In this document: positions 18,656 through 27,183 of the stretch, one piece after another | Layout of the letters: every line of letters begins with the position of its first letter | Position numbering within the stretch: the stretch's first letter is position 1 | NCBI RefSeq assembly: GCF_015694735.1 | Contig: NZ_JADQDP010000002.1 | Span: 1,346,878 to 1,410,877 of the forward strand | Length of the DNA stretch: 64,000 nucleotides | Direction: 5' to 3' | Origin: Hymenobacter properus | Lineage (GTDB): Bacteria; Bacteroidota; Bacteroidia; Cytophagales; Hymenobacteraceae | The notes under the pieces: model-generated | The model's database searches: none | Told to the model about the DNA's origin: nothing | The model's input: only the letters and a program-made list of their open reading frames with translations | Program-made: the position numbers and the translations under genes

Positions 18656-18663
18656 TACCTTTG
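18656..18663 (+). promoter_or_regulatory. -7 element for the ABC operon, near-leaderless
   Basis: TACCTTTG on the plus strand ends 4 bp before the ATG at 18668, so a normal initiation distance would place the transcript start at or next to the start codon. It is divergent from the hldD element 24 bp away. Confidence 0.5.
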
Positions 18664-18667
18664 CCGC

Positions 18668-19579
18668 ATGCGTTTTCTGTTGCTGCTTTTACCGCTGGCG
18701 TGGCTGGCAAGTTGCCAGTCCGAATCGAAACCCGCTGCCCCCGTGGCCGTGCACGACGGCCTGGGCCGGGCCCTCACCCTGCCCGCGCACCCGCGCCGCG
18801 TGCTGGCCCTGGCCCCCAGCATGACCGAAATGCTTTACGCCGTGGCCGATACCGCCACCATCGTGGCCCGGTGCCCACAAGACAATTTCCCCGCCGCCGT
18901 ACTCCGCAAGCCCGTCGTCAACAACTATCCGCTCGACCTGGAGCGCCTTGTCACGCTCAAGCCCGAGGTTGTGTTCACCGTCGAAGGCATCACGTCGGTT
19001 GATGATGCCAAGCGCCTGCAGGACCTGGGCATTCCGGTGTATTATATGCGCTTTCGCAAAGTAGAAGATGTATTTGCGGGCATGGAAAAGTTGGGCCGTC
19101 TGCTCGGCCGTCCGGCGCAGGGCCACCGCGTGGCCGACTCGCTGCGCCAAAGCCTCAATACCCTCGTCAACTCACCAACCCACCAATCCGCCAACCCACC
19201 AAAAGTGTTGGCCATCACCTGGCAAGACCCCATCTACTGCTACGGCCAGAACACGCTCTTTACCGACGAAATCAGCCTCGCCAGTGGCCAGAATGCCGTG
19301 ACGGAAACCTTCCCGCAGCCTTATCCGGCCCTCACCCGCGAATACATTCTCAAGCTGAACCCCGACGTGCTGCTCGGCGGCAGCTTCGAGAAGCTGGACA
19401 GAACCTTTTTTAAGAATTACCCCGAGCTAAAGCGCATCAACGCCTATAAAACCCATCGTGTCTTCGCCATCACCGGCAACCTGATGGAGCGGCCCGGCCC
19501 CCGCGTGGTAGAGTCGGTGCGTGAGCTGCAGGGGCTGCTGCAGCAGCCGGCGTCCACGGCATCAACTGCCGTTCACTGA
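18668..19579 (+). CDS. ABC transporter substrate-binding lipoprotein (BtuF/FecB-like)
   Basis: A 303-residue lipoprotein with lipobox LASC (Cys16), followed by a periplasmic binding fold of the helical-backbone metal-receptor class (class III): LPAHPRRVLALAPSMTEML near 37-55 and the TEGITSVDDAKRL-like lobe. These proteins capture cobalamin, heme or ferric siderophore and hand it to a FecCD permease. The permease gene follows with a one-base overlap (TGATG), so the two are translationally coupled. The ligand is not decidable, and no ATPase gene follows. Confidence 0.9.
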   Translation: MRFLLLLLPLAWLASCQSESKPAAPVAVHDGLGRALTLPAHPRRVLALAPSMTEMLYAVADTATIVARCPQDNFPAAVLRKPVVNNYPLDLERLVTLKPEVVFTVEGITSVDDAKRLQDLGIPVYYMRFRKVEDVFAGMEKLGRLLGRPAQGHRVADSLRQSLNTLVNSPTHQSANPPKVLAITWQDPIYCYGQNTLFTDEISLASGQNAVTETFPQPYPALTREYILKLNPDVLLGGSFEKLDRTFFKNYPELKRINAYKTHRVFAITGNLMERPGPRVVESVRELQGLLQQPASTASTAVH

Positions 19580-20580
19580 TGCCTGCTCGCCGCCCCCTGC
19601 TCTGGCTCACGCTCGGCCTGCTGCTTACGCTAGCCTTGCTGGTGCTGGGGCTGCGCGTGGGCAGCTACAGTACCTCATACAGCTTCATTCTGGATACCTT
19701 CCTGCACTACAACTCGGCCGACCCGGCCCAGCTGGTGCTGGTGCAGCTGCGGCTGCCACGCCTGCTGCTGGCGCTACTGGCCGGCGCCAGCCTGGCCCTG
19801 AGCGGCTACCTGCTCCAAACCCTCGTCACCAACCCCCTGGCCGACCCCTACTTGCTGGGCACGGCTTCGGGCGCGTCGCTGGGTGCCATTGCGTCTTATG
19901 TATTGGTGCCCTCACTCACGGTGATGGGCGTGTATCTGCCGCCGGTGGCGGCACTGGCGGGCGCGTTCGGAGCCACACTGCTGGTAGTGGCGCTGGGCAC
20001 CCGGCGCGGGCGCATTTTGCCGGCGCCGCTGTTGCTGGCGGGCGTGGCGGTGGGGGCGCTGGCAGCGGCTTTGGGCAGCCTGCTCACCTTCATGGCCTCG
20101 CCCGAAGGCAGCTTGCGCAGCGTGGTGTTCTGGGCATTTGGCAGCTTCGAGCGGGCCGGGTGGAGTGCGCTGCCCTATCCGGCGGCAGCGCTGGTTGTCA
20201 GCCTGTTTGTGCTGGGCTTCCTGCAAAAAGACCTGAACCTGCTGCTGCTGGGAGAGGAGCGGGCCGCCGCCCTGGGCCTGCCCGTGGCGAGGGTGCGCTG
20301 GCTGCTGGTGGGGCTGGCGGCCGGCCTCACGGGGGGCGTGGTGGCGCTGTGTGGGCCGGTGGGCTTTGTGGGGCTGCTGGTGCCGCACCTCACGCGCGGC
20401 CTGCTGGGCACCACGGGGCGCTTCAACCTGCTGTTCTGCGCGGTGCTGGGCGGGGGCTTTTTGCTGGCCTGCGACCTGCTGGCGCGGCTGCTCTACCCCC
20501 CGGCCGGGCTGCCGGTGGGCCTGGTCACGGCCCTGTTCGGGGTACCCTTCTTCGTATATTTGCTGCGGAAAAACTCATAG
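19579..20580 (+). CDS. FecCD/BtuC-family ABC permease
   Basis: A 333-residue inner-membrane protein with about nine or ten hydrophobic helices. It carries the BtuC/FecD signature: LALSGYLLQTL followed by NPLADPYLLGTASGASLG at about 74-102, and GFVGLLVPHLTRGLLG near 263-278, the cytoplasmic loop that docks the ATPase. It forms the channel for the vitamin B12, heme or siderophore complex delivered by the lipoprotein upstream. The partner ATPase must be encoded elsewhere, because the next gene is a pterin enzyme. Confidence 0.92.
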   Translation: MPARRPLLWLTLGLLLTLALLVLGLRVGSYSTSYSFILDTFLHYNSADPAQLVLVQLRLPRLLLALLAGASLALSGYLLQTLVTNPLADPYLLGTASGASLGAIASYVLVPSLTVMGVYLPPVAALAGAFGATLLVVALGTRRGRILPAPLLLAGVAVGALAAALGSLLTFMASPEGSLRSVVFWAFGSFERAGWSALPYPAAALVVSLFVLGFLQKDLNLLLLGEERAAALGLPVARVRWLLVGLAAGLTGGVVALCGPVGFVGLLVPHLTRGLLGTTGRFNLLFCAVLGGGFLLACDLLARLLYPPAGLPVGLVTALFGVPFFVYLLRKNS

Positions 20581-20660
20581 TTGTCAGTTGCTTGTTGTCA
20601 GTTGGTAGGCCATAAAAACGCCGTTTGGAACTGACAACTAACAACTAACAACTGACAACA
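20581..20660. repeat. TTGTCAGTT/AACTGACAA repeat cluster
   Basis: Two copies of TTGTCAGTTG are followed 25 bp later by GAACTGACAACTAACAACTAACAACTG in pieces, that is, repeated complementary units able to fold into a hairpin. It ends 7 bp before the QueD/PTPS start codon. Similar clutter lies at 5561. Confidence 0.6.
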
Positions 20661-20666
20661 AGAAGA

Positions 20667-21083
20667 ATGATATACATCAGCCGCCAGGAACATTTCAACG
20701 CCGCCCACAAGCTCTACAACCCCAAGTGGAGCGAGGAGCGCAACCGCGAAGTGTTCGGCCCCTGTGCCAACACCAATTGGCACGGCCACAACTACGACCT
20801 CATCGTGACGGTGAAGGGCGAGCCCGACCCCGAAACCGGCTTCGTGGTCGACCTCAAAGCCCTGTCCGACCTGCTGCGCACGCACATCACCGAACAGGTC
20901 GACCACAAAAACCTCAACCTCGACGTGCCCTTCATGGCCGGCCAGATGGCCAGCACCGAAAATCTGGCCATTGCCTTCTGGCAAATTCTGGAGCGCGAAC
21001 TGCCCGCCATCACCCAGGCCCGCCTGCATTGCGTAAAGCTCTACGAAACGCCGCGCAACTTCGTGGAATACTACGGCAATTAG
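20667..21083 (+). CDS. queD: 6-pyruvoyl-tetrahydropterin / 6-carboxytetrahydropterin synthase
   Basis: A 138-residue tetrahydropterin synthase. The three zinc ligands His14, His39 and His41 (NWHGHNY) and the catalytic Cys33 are all present, and the C-terminal KLYETPRNFVEYYG is typical. In bacteria this fold usually makes 6-carboxytetrahydropterin for queuosine and other deazapurines. The CANTN spacing resembles the eukaryotic-like PTPS branch found in Bacteroidota, so tetrahydrobiopterin synthesis is an alternative. The symbol is given on family grounds. No other queuosine gene is nearby. Confidence 0.85.
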   Translation: MIYISRQEHFNAAHKLYNPKWSEERNREVFGPCANTNWHGHNYDLIVTVKGEPDPETGFVVDLKALSDLLRTHITEQVDHKNLNLDVPFMAGQMASTENLAIAFWQILERELPAITQARLHCVKLYETPRNFVEYYGN

Positions 21084-21088
21084 GCCGG

Positions 21089-21193
21089 CTGTCATGCTGA
21101 CGAAGGAAGCATCCTATCACGGGCGCTTTTGTCAGAAATACTAACCCCAGCGGCGCGGACGTGATAAGGTCCTTCGCTGCGCTCAGGATGACG
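21089..21193. repeat. Dispersed palindromic repeat, copy 6 (hybrid)
   Basis: The left arm has the GTCATGCTGA type with a deletion (CTGACGAAGGAAGC). The right arm has the GGTCCTTCGCTGCGCTCAGG type. The mixture suggests recombination between sub-families. It ends 7 bp before the lpxB start codon. Confidence 0.75.
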
Positions 21194-21200
21194 TAATACC

Positions 21201-22313
21201 TTGAAATATTATTTGATAGCCGGCGAACGGTCGGGCGATTTCCACGCCGCGCACCTCATGCGCGAGCTCAAGCAGCAGGACACCGCCGCGCAGTTTCGCT
21301 TTTGGGGCGGCGACATGATGGAGGCCGAGGGCGGCGAACTGGTGCGTCACTACAAAGAGCTGGCCATCATGGGATTTGTGGAGGCAGCCACCAGCGTGCT
21401 AAAGTTCCGTGGCTACCTCAAGCAGTGCCAGCAGGACATCCTCGCCTTCAAGCCCGACGTGCTGATACTGGTGGACTACGCCGGCTTCAACCTGCGCATG
21501 GCCCGCTTTGCCAAGGAGCAAGGCATCAAGGTGTTTTACTACATCTCGCCCAAAATCTGGGCTTGGAATCAGGGCCGCGTCGAGAAGGTGAAGGCCTACG
21601 TCGACAAGATGTTCGCCATTCTGCCTTTCGAGCGCGAGTTCTACCAAAAGTTTGGCTACGAGGTGGACTATACCGGCAACCCCACGGCCGACGCCGTGGC
21701 CGAGTTCCAGCCCACGGCCGACTTCTTCGAGCGCAACCGCCTTGAGCCCGACCGGCCCATTATTGCCGTGCTGCCGGGCTCGCGCAAGCAGGAAATTGAG
21801 GAAATGCTGCACGAGATGATTGCCATCCTGCCAGGTTTCCAGGAATATCAGTTCGTGGTGGCCGGCGTCACCAACCTCGACCCTAACTACTACAAGCATT
21901 TCCACCGCAACGGCATCCGTTTCGTCTTCGACCAAACCTTCGACCTGCTGAGCCACGCCACGGCCGCGCTCGTCACCAGCGGCACAGCCACCCTTGAAAC
22001 TGCCCTGTTTGGCGTGCCCCAGATAGTGTGCTACCGCACCAGCCTGCTGAGCTACACCATCGGCAAAATGGTCATCAAGGTGCCCTACATCTCGCTCGTG
22101 AACCTGATTGCAGGCCGCGAAGTGGTGAAAGAACTGATTCAGGGCGACTTCAACGCCCGCAACCTGCTCGACGAGTTGCGCAGCCTGCTGAACGATGCCG
22201 ATTACCAGGCGCGCATCAAGGCGGGCTACGCCGAGCTGCGCGAAAAGCTTGGGCAGCAGCAGGCCGCCAAGAAAACTGCCGAGCTCATGGTGCAGTACCT
22301 ACGGGCCAGCTAA
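21201..22313 (+). CDS. lpxB: Lipid-A-disaccharide synthase
   Basis: A 370-residue GT19 glycosyltransferase that joins UDP-2,3-diacylglucosamine and lipid X in lipid A synthesis at the inner membrane. Hallmarks are YLIAGERSGDFHAAHLM at the N-terminus, YYISPKIWAWNQGRV (about 113-127) and LPGSRKQEIEE (near 192-202). The start is TTG at 21201: the family N-terminus begins there, and an in-frame TGA at 21189-21191, inside palindromic repeat copy 6, rules out any earlier start. Length agrees with the family. Confidence 0.95.
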   Translation: MKYYLIAGERSGDFHAAHLMRELKQQDTAAQFRFWGGDMMEAEGGELVRHYKELAIMGFVEAATSVLKFRGYLKQCQQDILAFKPDVLILVDYAGFNLRMARFAKEQGIKVFYYISPKIWAWNQGRVEKVKAYVDKMFAILPFEREFYQKFGYEVDYTGNPTADAVAEFQPTADFFERNRLEPDRPIIAVLPGSRKQEIEEMLHEMIAILPGFQEYQFVVAGVTNLDPNYYKHFHRNGIRFVFDQTFDLLSHATAALVTSGTATLETALFGVPQIVCYRTSLLSYTIGKMVIKVPYISLVNLIAGREVVKELIQGDFNARNLLDELRSLLNDADYQARIKAGYAELREKLGQQQAAKKTAELMVQYLRAS

Positions 22314-22336
22314 AGCCCCTTAGGCTTTACAAAAGC

Positions 22337-22382
22337 AAACGAGCAAGGCGCGCCGGCCCACCGGCGTGCCTTGCTCGTTTTT
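22337..22382 (+). terminator. Intrinsic terminator of lpxB
   Basis: A GC-rich stem, AAACGAGCAAGGC with its near complement, followed by TTTTT. Bases 22383-22567 downstream show no further feature. Confidence 0.88.
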
Positions 22383-22567
22383 AGCTTCTATCAGGATTTA
22401 ATCCAGTACCAGCGGCTGCGCCAGCGTGCCGGAGGCGGCTGCAAAAAAATAAAAAGCTACCTGCGGGCTTCCGCCGGCCGATTAATGGGCAGGATTGGTC
22501 GATTTTCATCCCGGAAACATGCGGGGGAAGTTATATTTACTGCCTCCACCTCAATCACTTTCTTTTA

Positions 22568-25500
22568 ATGACATATCGTTACCCGTCCCGGCCGGCCACC
22601 CAGCGGTCAGACACTTCTTCCCGCCTGCGTCGCCTCGGCAGCACCCTGCTGCTGTCGTTGGGTCTTTCGCTGGGCGCGCAAGCGCAGCAAGCGCCGCAAT
22701 TTTTCCGGCCCGATGGCGAGGCCCAAGGGGCTGCAGCGGCATCGCCGCTGTCGGCCGCATTGTACCACTCGCAGGCCCTGACGCTGGACGTGAGCGGCTT
22801 GCGCGCTGCGCTGGCCACCGCCCCGGCCGAAACCCAGGTGGGTGCCGCGCCGCTGGTACTGGCCCTGCCGCTGCCCAACGGCGGCACCGGCCGCTTCGCC
22901 ATTCACGAAGCGCCCGTGATGGAGCCCGCCCTGGCGGCCCGCCACCCCGACATCAAAACCTACGCCGGCGTGGGCCTGGATGACAAGTCCGCCTCGGTGC
23001 GCCTCGACCTGACGCCGCAGGGCTTCCACGGTCAGGTGCTGGCCGCCGGCGGCCAGAGCTTCTACATCGACCCGGTGACGCGCACCGACACGCGCCACTA
23101 CCTGGCGTTTTACCAGAAAGACATGAACCGGGCCGCCGCTGGCAAGGTGCCGACCTGTGACTTTGCGCCGACCAAAGCGGAACTGGCTGCCAGCGACACC
23201 CGCGTAGCCGCTGCGGCCAGCCGCAGCACTTCGGCGCTGTCGAGCGGCCCGCAGCTGCGCACCTACCGCCTGGCCCTGGCCAACACCCCGGAGTATGCCG
23301 TGGCCCGTGGCAACACCACCGCCAGCGTGACGTCGGCCAAAGTGACCACCGTGAACCGCGTGGTGGGTGTGTATGAGAAAGAACTGGCCGTGCGCCTGGT
23401 GCTCATTGCCAACAACGACCTGATTACGTTCCTGAGCGGTAGCGGCCCCCAGCCGCCCACCACCTACAGCAACGCCAACGGCAGCGCCATGCTGACCCAG
23501 AACCAAACCAACGTGGACGCCCTCATCGGCAATGCCAACTACGACATTGGCCACGTGGTGAGCACCGGCGGCGGCGGGGTGGCCTACCTCGGCGTGGTGT
23601 GCGGCGCGCGCAAGGCGGGCGGCGTGACGGGTTCGCCCAGCCCCGTGGGCGATGCCTTCGATATTGACTATGTGGCGCACGAAATGGGCCACCAGTTCTC
23701 GGGCAACCACACCTTCAACAACAACTCGGCCGGCAGCTGCCAGGGCAACCGCAACACCACCACGGCCTTCGAGCCCGGCTCGGGCACGACCATCATGGCC
23801 TACGCCGGCATCTGCGGCTCGGCCAACGACCTGCAGCCGCACTCCGACCCCACGTTCCACACGGGTAACTACCAGGAAATGCGCGCCTTCATCGACGGCA
23901 CGAGCTGCAGCGTGAACTCGGCCACCGGCAACACGGCCCCCGTGGTGACGCCCCCGGCCAGCGGCAAGGTGCTGCCCATCAGCACGCCCTTCAAGCTGAC
24001 GGCTACGGCCACCGACGCCGAAAACGACGCCCTGACTTACATGTGGGAGGAAATGGACCTCGGCGCTGCAGGCACGCCCAACGACGCCCAGGCCGCCGGT
24101 CAGACCTTCCCGCTGTTCCGCTCCTTTGTGCCCCTGACCAGCAGCACGCGCTACTTCCCGCGCCTCAACGACCTAGTGAACAACACCACCGTCATCGGCG
24201 AGCGCCTGCCCACGGTGACGCGTCCGTTGTCGTTCCGCTGCACCGTGCGCGACGAGCACAGTGGCCCGGTGGGCGTGATTGGCGGCGTGAACTATAGCTC
24301 CACCGTAACTCTGAACACGACTTCCGCGGCTGGCCCCTTTGTGGTGCAGTACCCCAACACGGCCGTGAGCTGGATTGGTGGCGCCGCCCAAACCGTGACC
24401 TGGGACGTGGCCAATACCGTGGCCGCGCCCGTGAGCTGTGCCACGGTCAACATTCTGCTCAGCCTCGATGGTGGCCTGACTTATCCCACCGTGCTGGCTA
24501 CGAACGTGCCCAACAACGGTTCGGCCGTGGTAGTAGCTCCTAGCCCTGCCACCGCCCAAACCCAGGCGCGCATCATGGTGGAAGCTGCTGATAACTACTT
24601 CTTCGACATTTCGAATACCAACTTCACCATTACCCCGGCCGCAGTAGGCCCCACCATCACCAGCTTCACGCCCACGGGCGGCCTGCCCGGCACGGTGGTG
24701 ACGGTACTGGGCTCGAACTTCACGGGCGCTACGGCCGTGGCATTCAACGGCACGGCTGCGGCCAGCTTCACGGTGGTTTCGGCCACGCAACTGACGGCCA
24801 CGGTAGCCGCGGGCACTACCACGGGCACCATCACCATCACCACGCCGCTGGGCACAGCCACTTCGGCCATGCCGTTCATCGTGGGCGCGCCGCCCACCAT
24901 CACCAGCTTTTCGCCCACTAGCGGCGCCGTTGGCGGCACGGTCATTATCACGGGCACCAACTTCACGGGCGCTACGCAAGTGACTTTTAATGGCACGATA
25001 GCCCCGACGTTCACCGTGAACTCGGCTACGCAGATTACGGTGACGGTGCCCGCGGGCGCCACCACCGGCTTCATCGGCCTGACGGCCCCCACGGGCACGG
25101 CCACTTCGACCACCGTATTCACGGTGATTCCGGCCCCGACCATCACCTCGTTCACACCTTCCTTTGGCCGGCCGGGCACGGTGGTGACCATCACGGGTAC
25201 TAACTTCACGGGCGTTACAGCGGTGCTGTTCAACGGCGTTACAGCTCCGACGTTCACCGTGAACTCGGCCACGGAGATTACGGTGACGGTGCCCGCGGGC
25301 GCCACTACCGGCTTCATTAGTGTGACCGGCCCGGGCGGCACGGCCACTTCGACCACCGTGTTCACGGTGCCCGTACTGGCCAACGACCTCTGCACCGATG
25401 CCATTCCCGTCAACTGTGGCCAGACCGTGAATGGTACGACCGTGGGCGCTACCAACGTCACCGACCCAACAGGCAGCTGCTCGGCCGTTACCGTCGACGG

Positions 25501-26539
25501 TGGCGGGGTGTTCTACAGCATTGTGGGCACGGGCCGGGCCATTACGGTATCGACTTGCGCGACTGCCACCAGCTTCGATACCAAGCTCTTCGTTTACCGG
25601 GGCGCTTGTGGCTCGTTCATCTGCGTGGCCGCTAACGACGACGTTACCTGCGCCGCCCGTCAGTTTGCCTCGGCGGTCACGTTCAACTCGACCCTGGGCA
25701 CTACCTACTACATTATGGTGAGTGGCTACGGCACAGCTACCGTGCCGGTGGCTACCGGCGCGTTTGCGCTGAGCATAAGCTGCGTGCCGCCCGCGCCGGT
25801 CATCACTAGCCTGAGCCCTGTGAGCGGCCCTGTAGGTACTACGGTTACCGTGACGGGCACGGACTTCACGGGTGCCACGGGCGTTACGCTGAATGGCCAG
25901 AACGTGAACAACCTGGTAGTGGTGAATGCCACCACCATCACCTTCACCGTACCGGCCAGCGCCAGCACCGGCAACGTGGTGGTAACCACCCCCGGCGGTG
26001 CCAGCAACGGCACGCTGTTCACGGTGGTGCCCCCGGCCATTACGTCGATGAGCCCCGCCAGCGGCCCGGTTGGCACCACCGTTACCCTCACGGGCACGGG
26101 CTTGTCGGGCGTAACATCCCTGACCCTGAACGGTGTAGCCATCACCAACTTCACCGTGGTGAACGGCACCACCATCACCTTCACCATCCCCGCCGGTGCT
26201 ACTTCCGGCAACGTGGTGCTGACGTCGCCCGCCGGTGCCAGCGCCGGTAGCGCCTTCACCGTGACGGTGGTTTCGGCTACGACCAATGCTGCCAAGAGCG
26301 AGTTCAGCGTGTGGCCCAACCCGGTGGCGGGCAAAGGCGCCTTGCACGTGAAGCTGGCCGTGCCGGCTGCTTCGGCCACTCTCACGCTCTACAACGTGCT
26401 GGGCCAGGCGGTGAGCACCCGCAGCTTCGGCGGCAGCGGCACCGAGGTGCCCACGGCCGGCCTGGCCTCGGGCACCTACCTGCTGAGCGTGCAGACGCCG
26501 GGCCACGCGCCCAGCATCCAGCGCGTGGTGGTAGAATAG
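22568..26539 (+). CDS. Large secreted metallopeptidase (M12B/reprolysin-like) with five IPT/TIG domains and T9SS sorting domain
   Basis: A 1323-residue exported protein. Signal peptide to about residue 40 (LGAQAQ), then a pro-region, then a metzincin domain with His371, Glu372, His375 and His381 (HEMGHQFSGNH) and a Met-turn segment IMAYAG near 413. The usual Gly of HExxHxxGxxH is Ser378 here. Three IPT/TIG Ig-like domains follow (PTITSF starts near 694, 777 and 857), then a beta-sandwich of about 135 residues (NDLCTDAIPV onward), two more IPT domains (near 1076 and 1157) and a type A T9SS sorting domain (SVWPNPVAGKG near 1248 to the end). Expected location is the cell surface or medium. Adjacent IPT units are almost identical at DNA level around 25010 and 25250. 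Confidence 0.92.
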   Translation: MTYRYPSRPATQRSDTSSRLRRLGSTLLLSLGLSLGAQAQQAPQFFRPDGEAQGAAAASPLSAALYHSQALTLDVSGLRAALATAPAETQVGAAPLVLALPLPNGGTGRFAIHEAPVMEPALAARHPDIKTYAGVGLDDKSASVRLDLTPQGFHGQVLAAGGQSFYIDPVTRTDTRHYLAFYQKDMNRAAAGKVPTCDFAPTKAELAASDTRVAAAASRSTSALSSGPQLRTYRLALANTPEYAVARGNTTASVTSAKVTTVNRVVGVYEKELAVRLVLIANNDLITFLSGSGPQPPTTYSNANGSAMLTQNQTNVDALIGNANYDIGHVVSTGGGGVAYLGVVCGARKAGGVTGSPSPVGDAFDIDYVAHEMGHQFSGNHTFNNNSAGSCQGNRNTTTAFEPGSGTTIMAYAGICGSANDLQPHSDPTFHTGNYQEMRAFIDGTSCSVNSATGNTAPVVTPPASGKVLPISTPFKLTATATDAENDALTYMWEEMDLGAAGTPNDAQAAGQTFPLFRSFVPLTSSTRYFPRLNDLVNNTTVIGERLPTVTRPLSFRCTVRDEHSGPVGVIGGVNYSSTVTLNTTSAAGPFVVQYPNTAVSWIGGAAQTVTWDVANTVAAPVSCATVNILLSLDGGLTYPTVLATNVPNNGSAVVVAPSPATAQTQARIMVEAADNYFFDISNTNFTITPAAVGPTITSFTPTGGLPGTVVTVLGSNFTGATAVAFNGTAAASFTVVSATQLTATVAAGTTTGTITITTPLGTATSAMPFIVGAPPTITSFSPTSGAVGGTVIITGTNFTGATQVTFNGTIAPTFTVNSATQITVTVPAGATTGFIGLTAPTGTATSTTVFTVIPAPTITSFTPSFGRPGTVVTITGTNFTGVTAVLFNGVTAPTFTVNSATEITVTVPAGATTGFISVTGPGGTATSTTVFTVPVLANDLCTDAIPVNCGQTVNGTTVGATNVTDPTGSCSAVTVDGGGVFYSIVGTGRAITVSTCATATSFDTKLFVYRGACGSFICVAANDDVTCAARQFASAVTFNSTLGTTYYIMVSGYGTATVPVATGAFALSISCVPPAPVITSLSPVSGPVGTTVTVTGTDFTGATGVTLNGQNVNNLVVVNATTITFTVPASASTGNVVVTTPGGASNGTLFTVVPPAITSMSPASGPVGTTVTLTGTGLSGVTSLTLNGVAITNFTVVNGTTITFTIPAGATSGNVVLTSPAGASAGSAFTVTVVSATTNAAKSEFSVWPNPVAGKGALHVKLAVPAASATLTLYNVLGQAVSTRSFGGSGTEVPTAGLASGTYLLSVQTPGHAPSIQRVVVE

Positions 26540-26575
26540 GTTGAATTTGACCGGAGCTTTCCGGTTGTAAATGAG

Positions 26576-26604
26576 AAAGGCCCGCCAATTGGCGGGCCTT
26601 TTTT
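26576..26604 (+). terminator. Intrinsic terminator of the metallopeptidase gene
   Basis: AAAGGCCCGCC and its complement form an 11 bp stem with a loop of four bases or fewer and a six-T tract. The stem end lies 19 bp from the stop of the convergent gene, so it may serve both. Confidence 0.92.
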
Positions 26605-26622
26605 GTGTTCGCTGCAATGACA

Positions 26623-27099
26623 TTAACCGTCAAACTGCACGCCGGGCAAGGGAGTGTCGCCGCTCATGTATATCGTCAGCATGTGGTTGGCGTCGTGGAC
26701 AGTATCAAAAGACCAATACCACTCAACGGGGGATGTGCATTGCGGGTCTATTTCCGGAATGGAAAGGCCCAAGAGCTGAAACTCCGTTGCAAAGTCTTGA
26801 ATGCGATGCGGAAACTCCCAATTGCGAAACCCATCCTCAATGATAGGAATCAGGCTCGCGGTCAGCTTATTATAGTTCTGCTCGATGTGCTGGTAGAAAG
26901 CTTGCTGAGCGGAACTTGGTCCGTCTGCCGTTGCATCTATGTCGCAGCTAATGGCGTAGCCGGTTGGCGGGAAAACTAAATCCTCGGTAATAAACCAAGC
27001 TTTGCCAGTTTGCTTGTCTGCATCTTCTTGCCGAAGCCGGCCGAATACTGCGTCACCAATGAAAATTGGCCGCCGAAACAGAAACGAGAAGAAACCCAT
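26623..27099 (-). CDS. Hypothetical protein, orphan
   Basis: A 158-residue soluble protein starting at MGFFSFLFRRPIF. The frame stays open to 27162, but that part lies in the clpX terminator. It is acidic, with an early FGRLRQEDADKQTGKAW segment and several aromatic residues near the C-terminus (PVEWYWSFDTVHDANHMLTIYM, given in part). The layout recalls small DUF2004/DUF6985-like proteins of Bacteroidota, but I cannot assign it. It has a lower GC content than its neighbours and no operon partner. Confidence 0.6.
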   Translation of the reverse strand: MGFFSFLFRRPIFIGDAVFGRLRQEDADKQTGKAWFITEDLVFPPTGYAISCDIDATADGPSSAQQAFYQHIEQNYNKLTASLIPIIEDGFRNWEFPHRIQDFATEFQLLGLSIPEIDPQCTSPVEWYWSFDTVHDANHMLTIYMSGDTPLPGVQFDG

Positions 27100-27123
27100 G
27101 AGGCTGATGCTACAACGTGAGGC

Positions 27124-27163
27124 AATAAAAATGGGAAGCCCGACCGAAACCGAACTTCCCATT
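27124..27163 (-). terminator. Intrinsic terminator of clpX
   Basis: On the minus strand AATGGGAAG and CTTCCCATT pair around a 16-base loop and are followed by TTTTATTG. It lies 21 bp beyond the clpX stop codon. Confidence 0.8.
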
Positions 27164-27183
27164 CAAAACCTAAATGGCGAAAC

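Noticed and set aside
20581..20660. Possible riboswitch before the QueD/PTPS gene
   Set aside because: The segment is only a short inverted direct-repeat cluster, without the conserved core of a preQ1 or other known riboswitch.
24173..26623. Minus-strand frame of 816 codons opposite the metallopeptidase
   Set aside because: Antisense shadow with Gly/Arg/His low complexity. The sense strand carries real IPT and T9SS domains.
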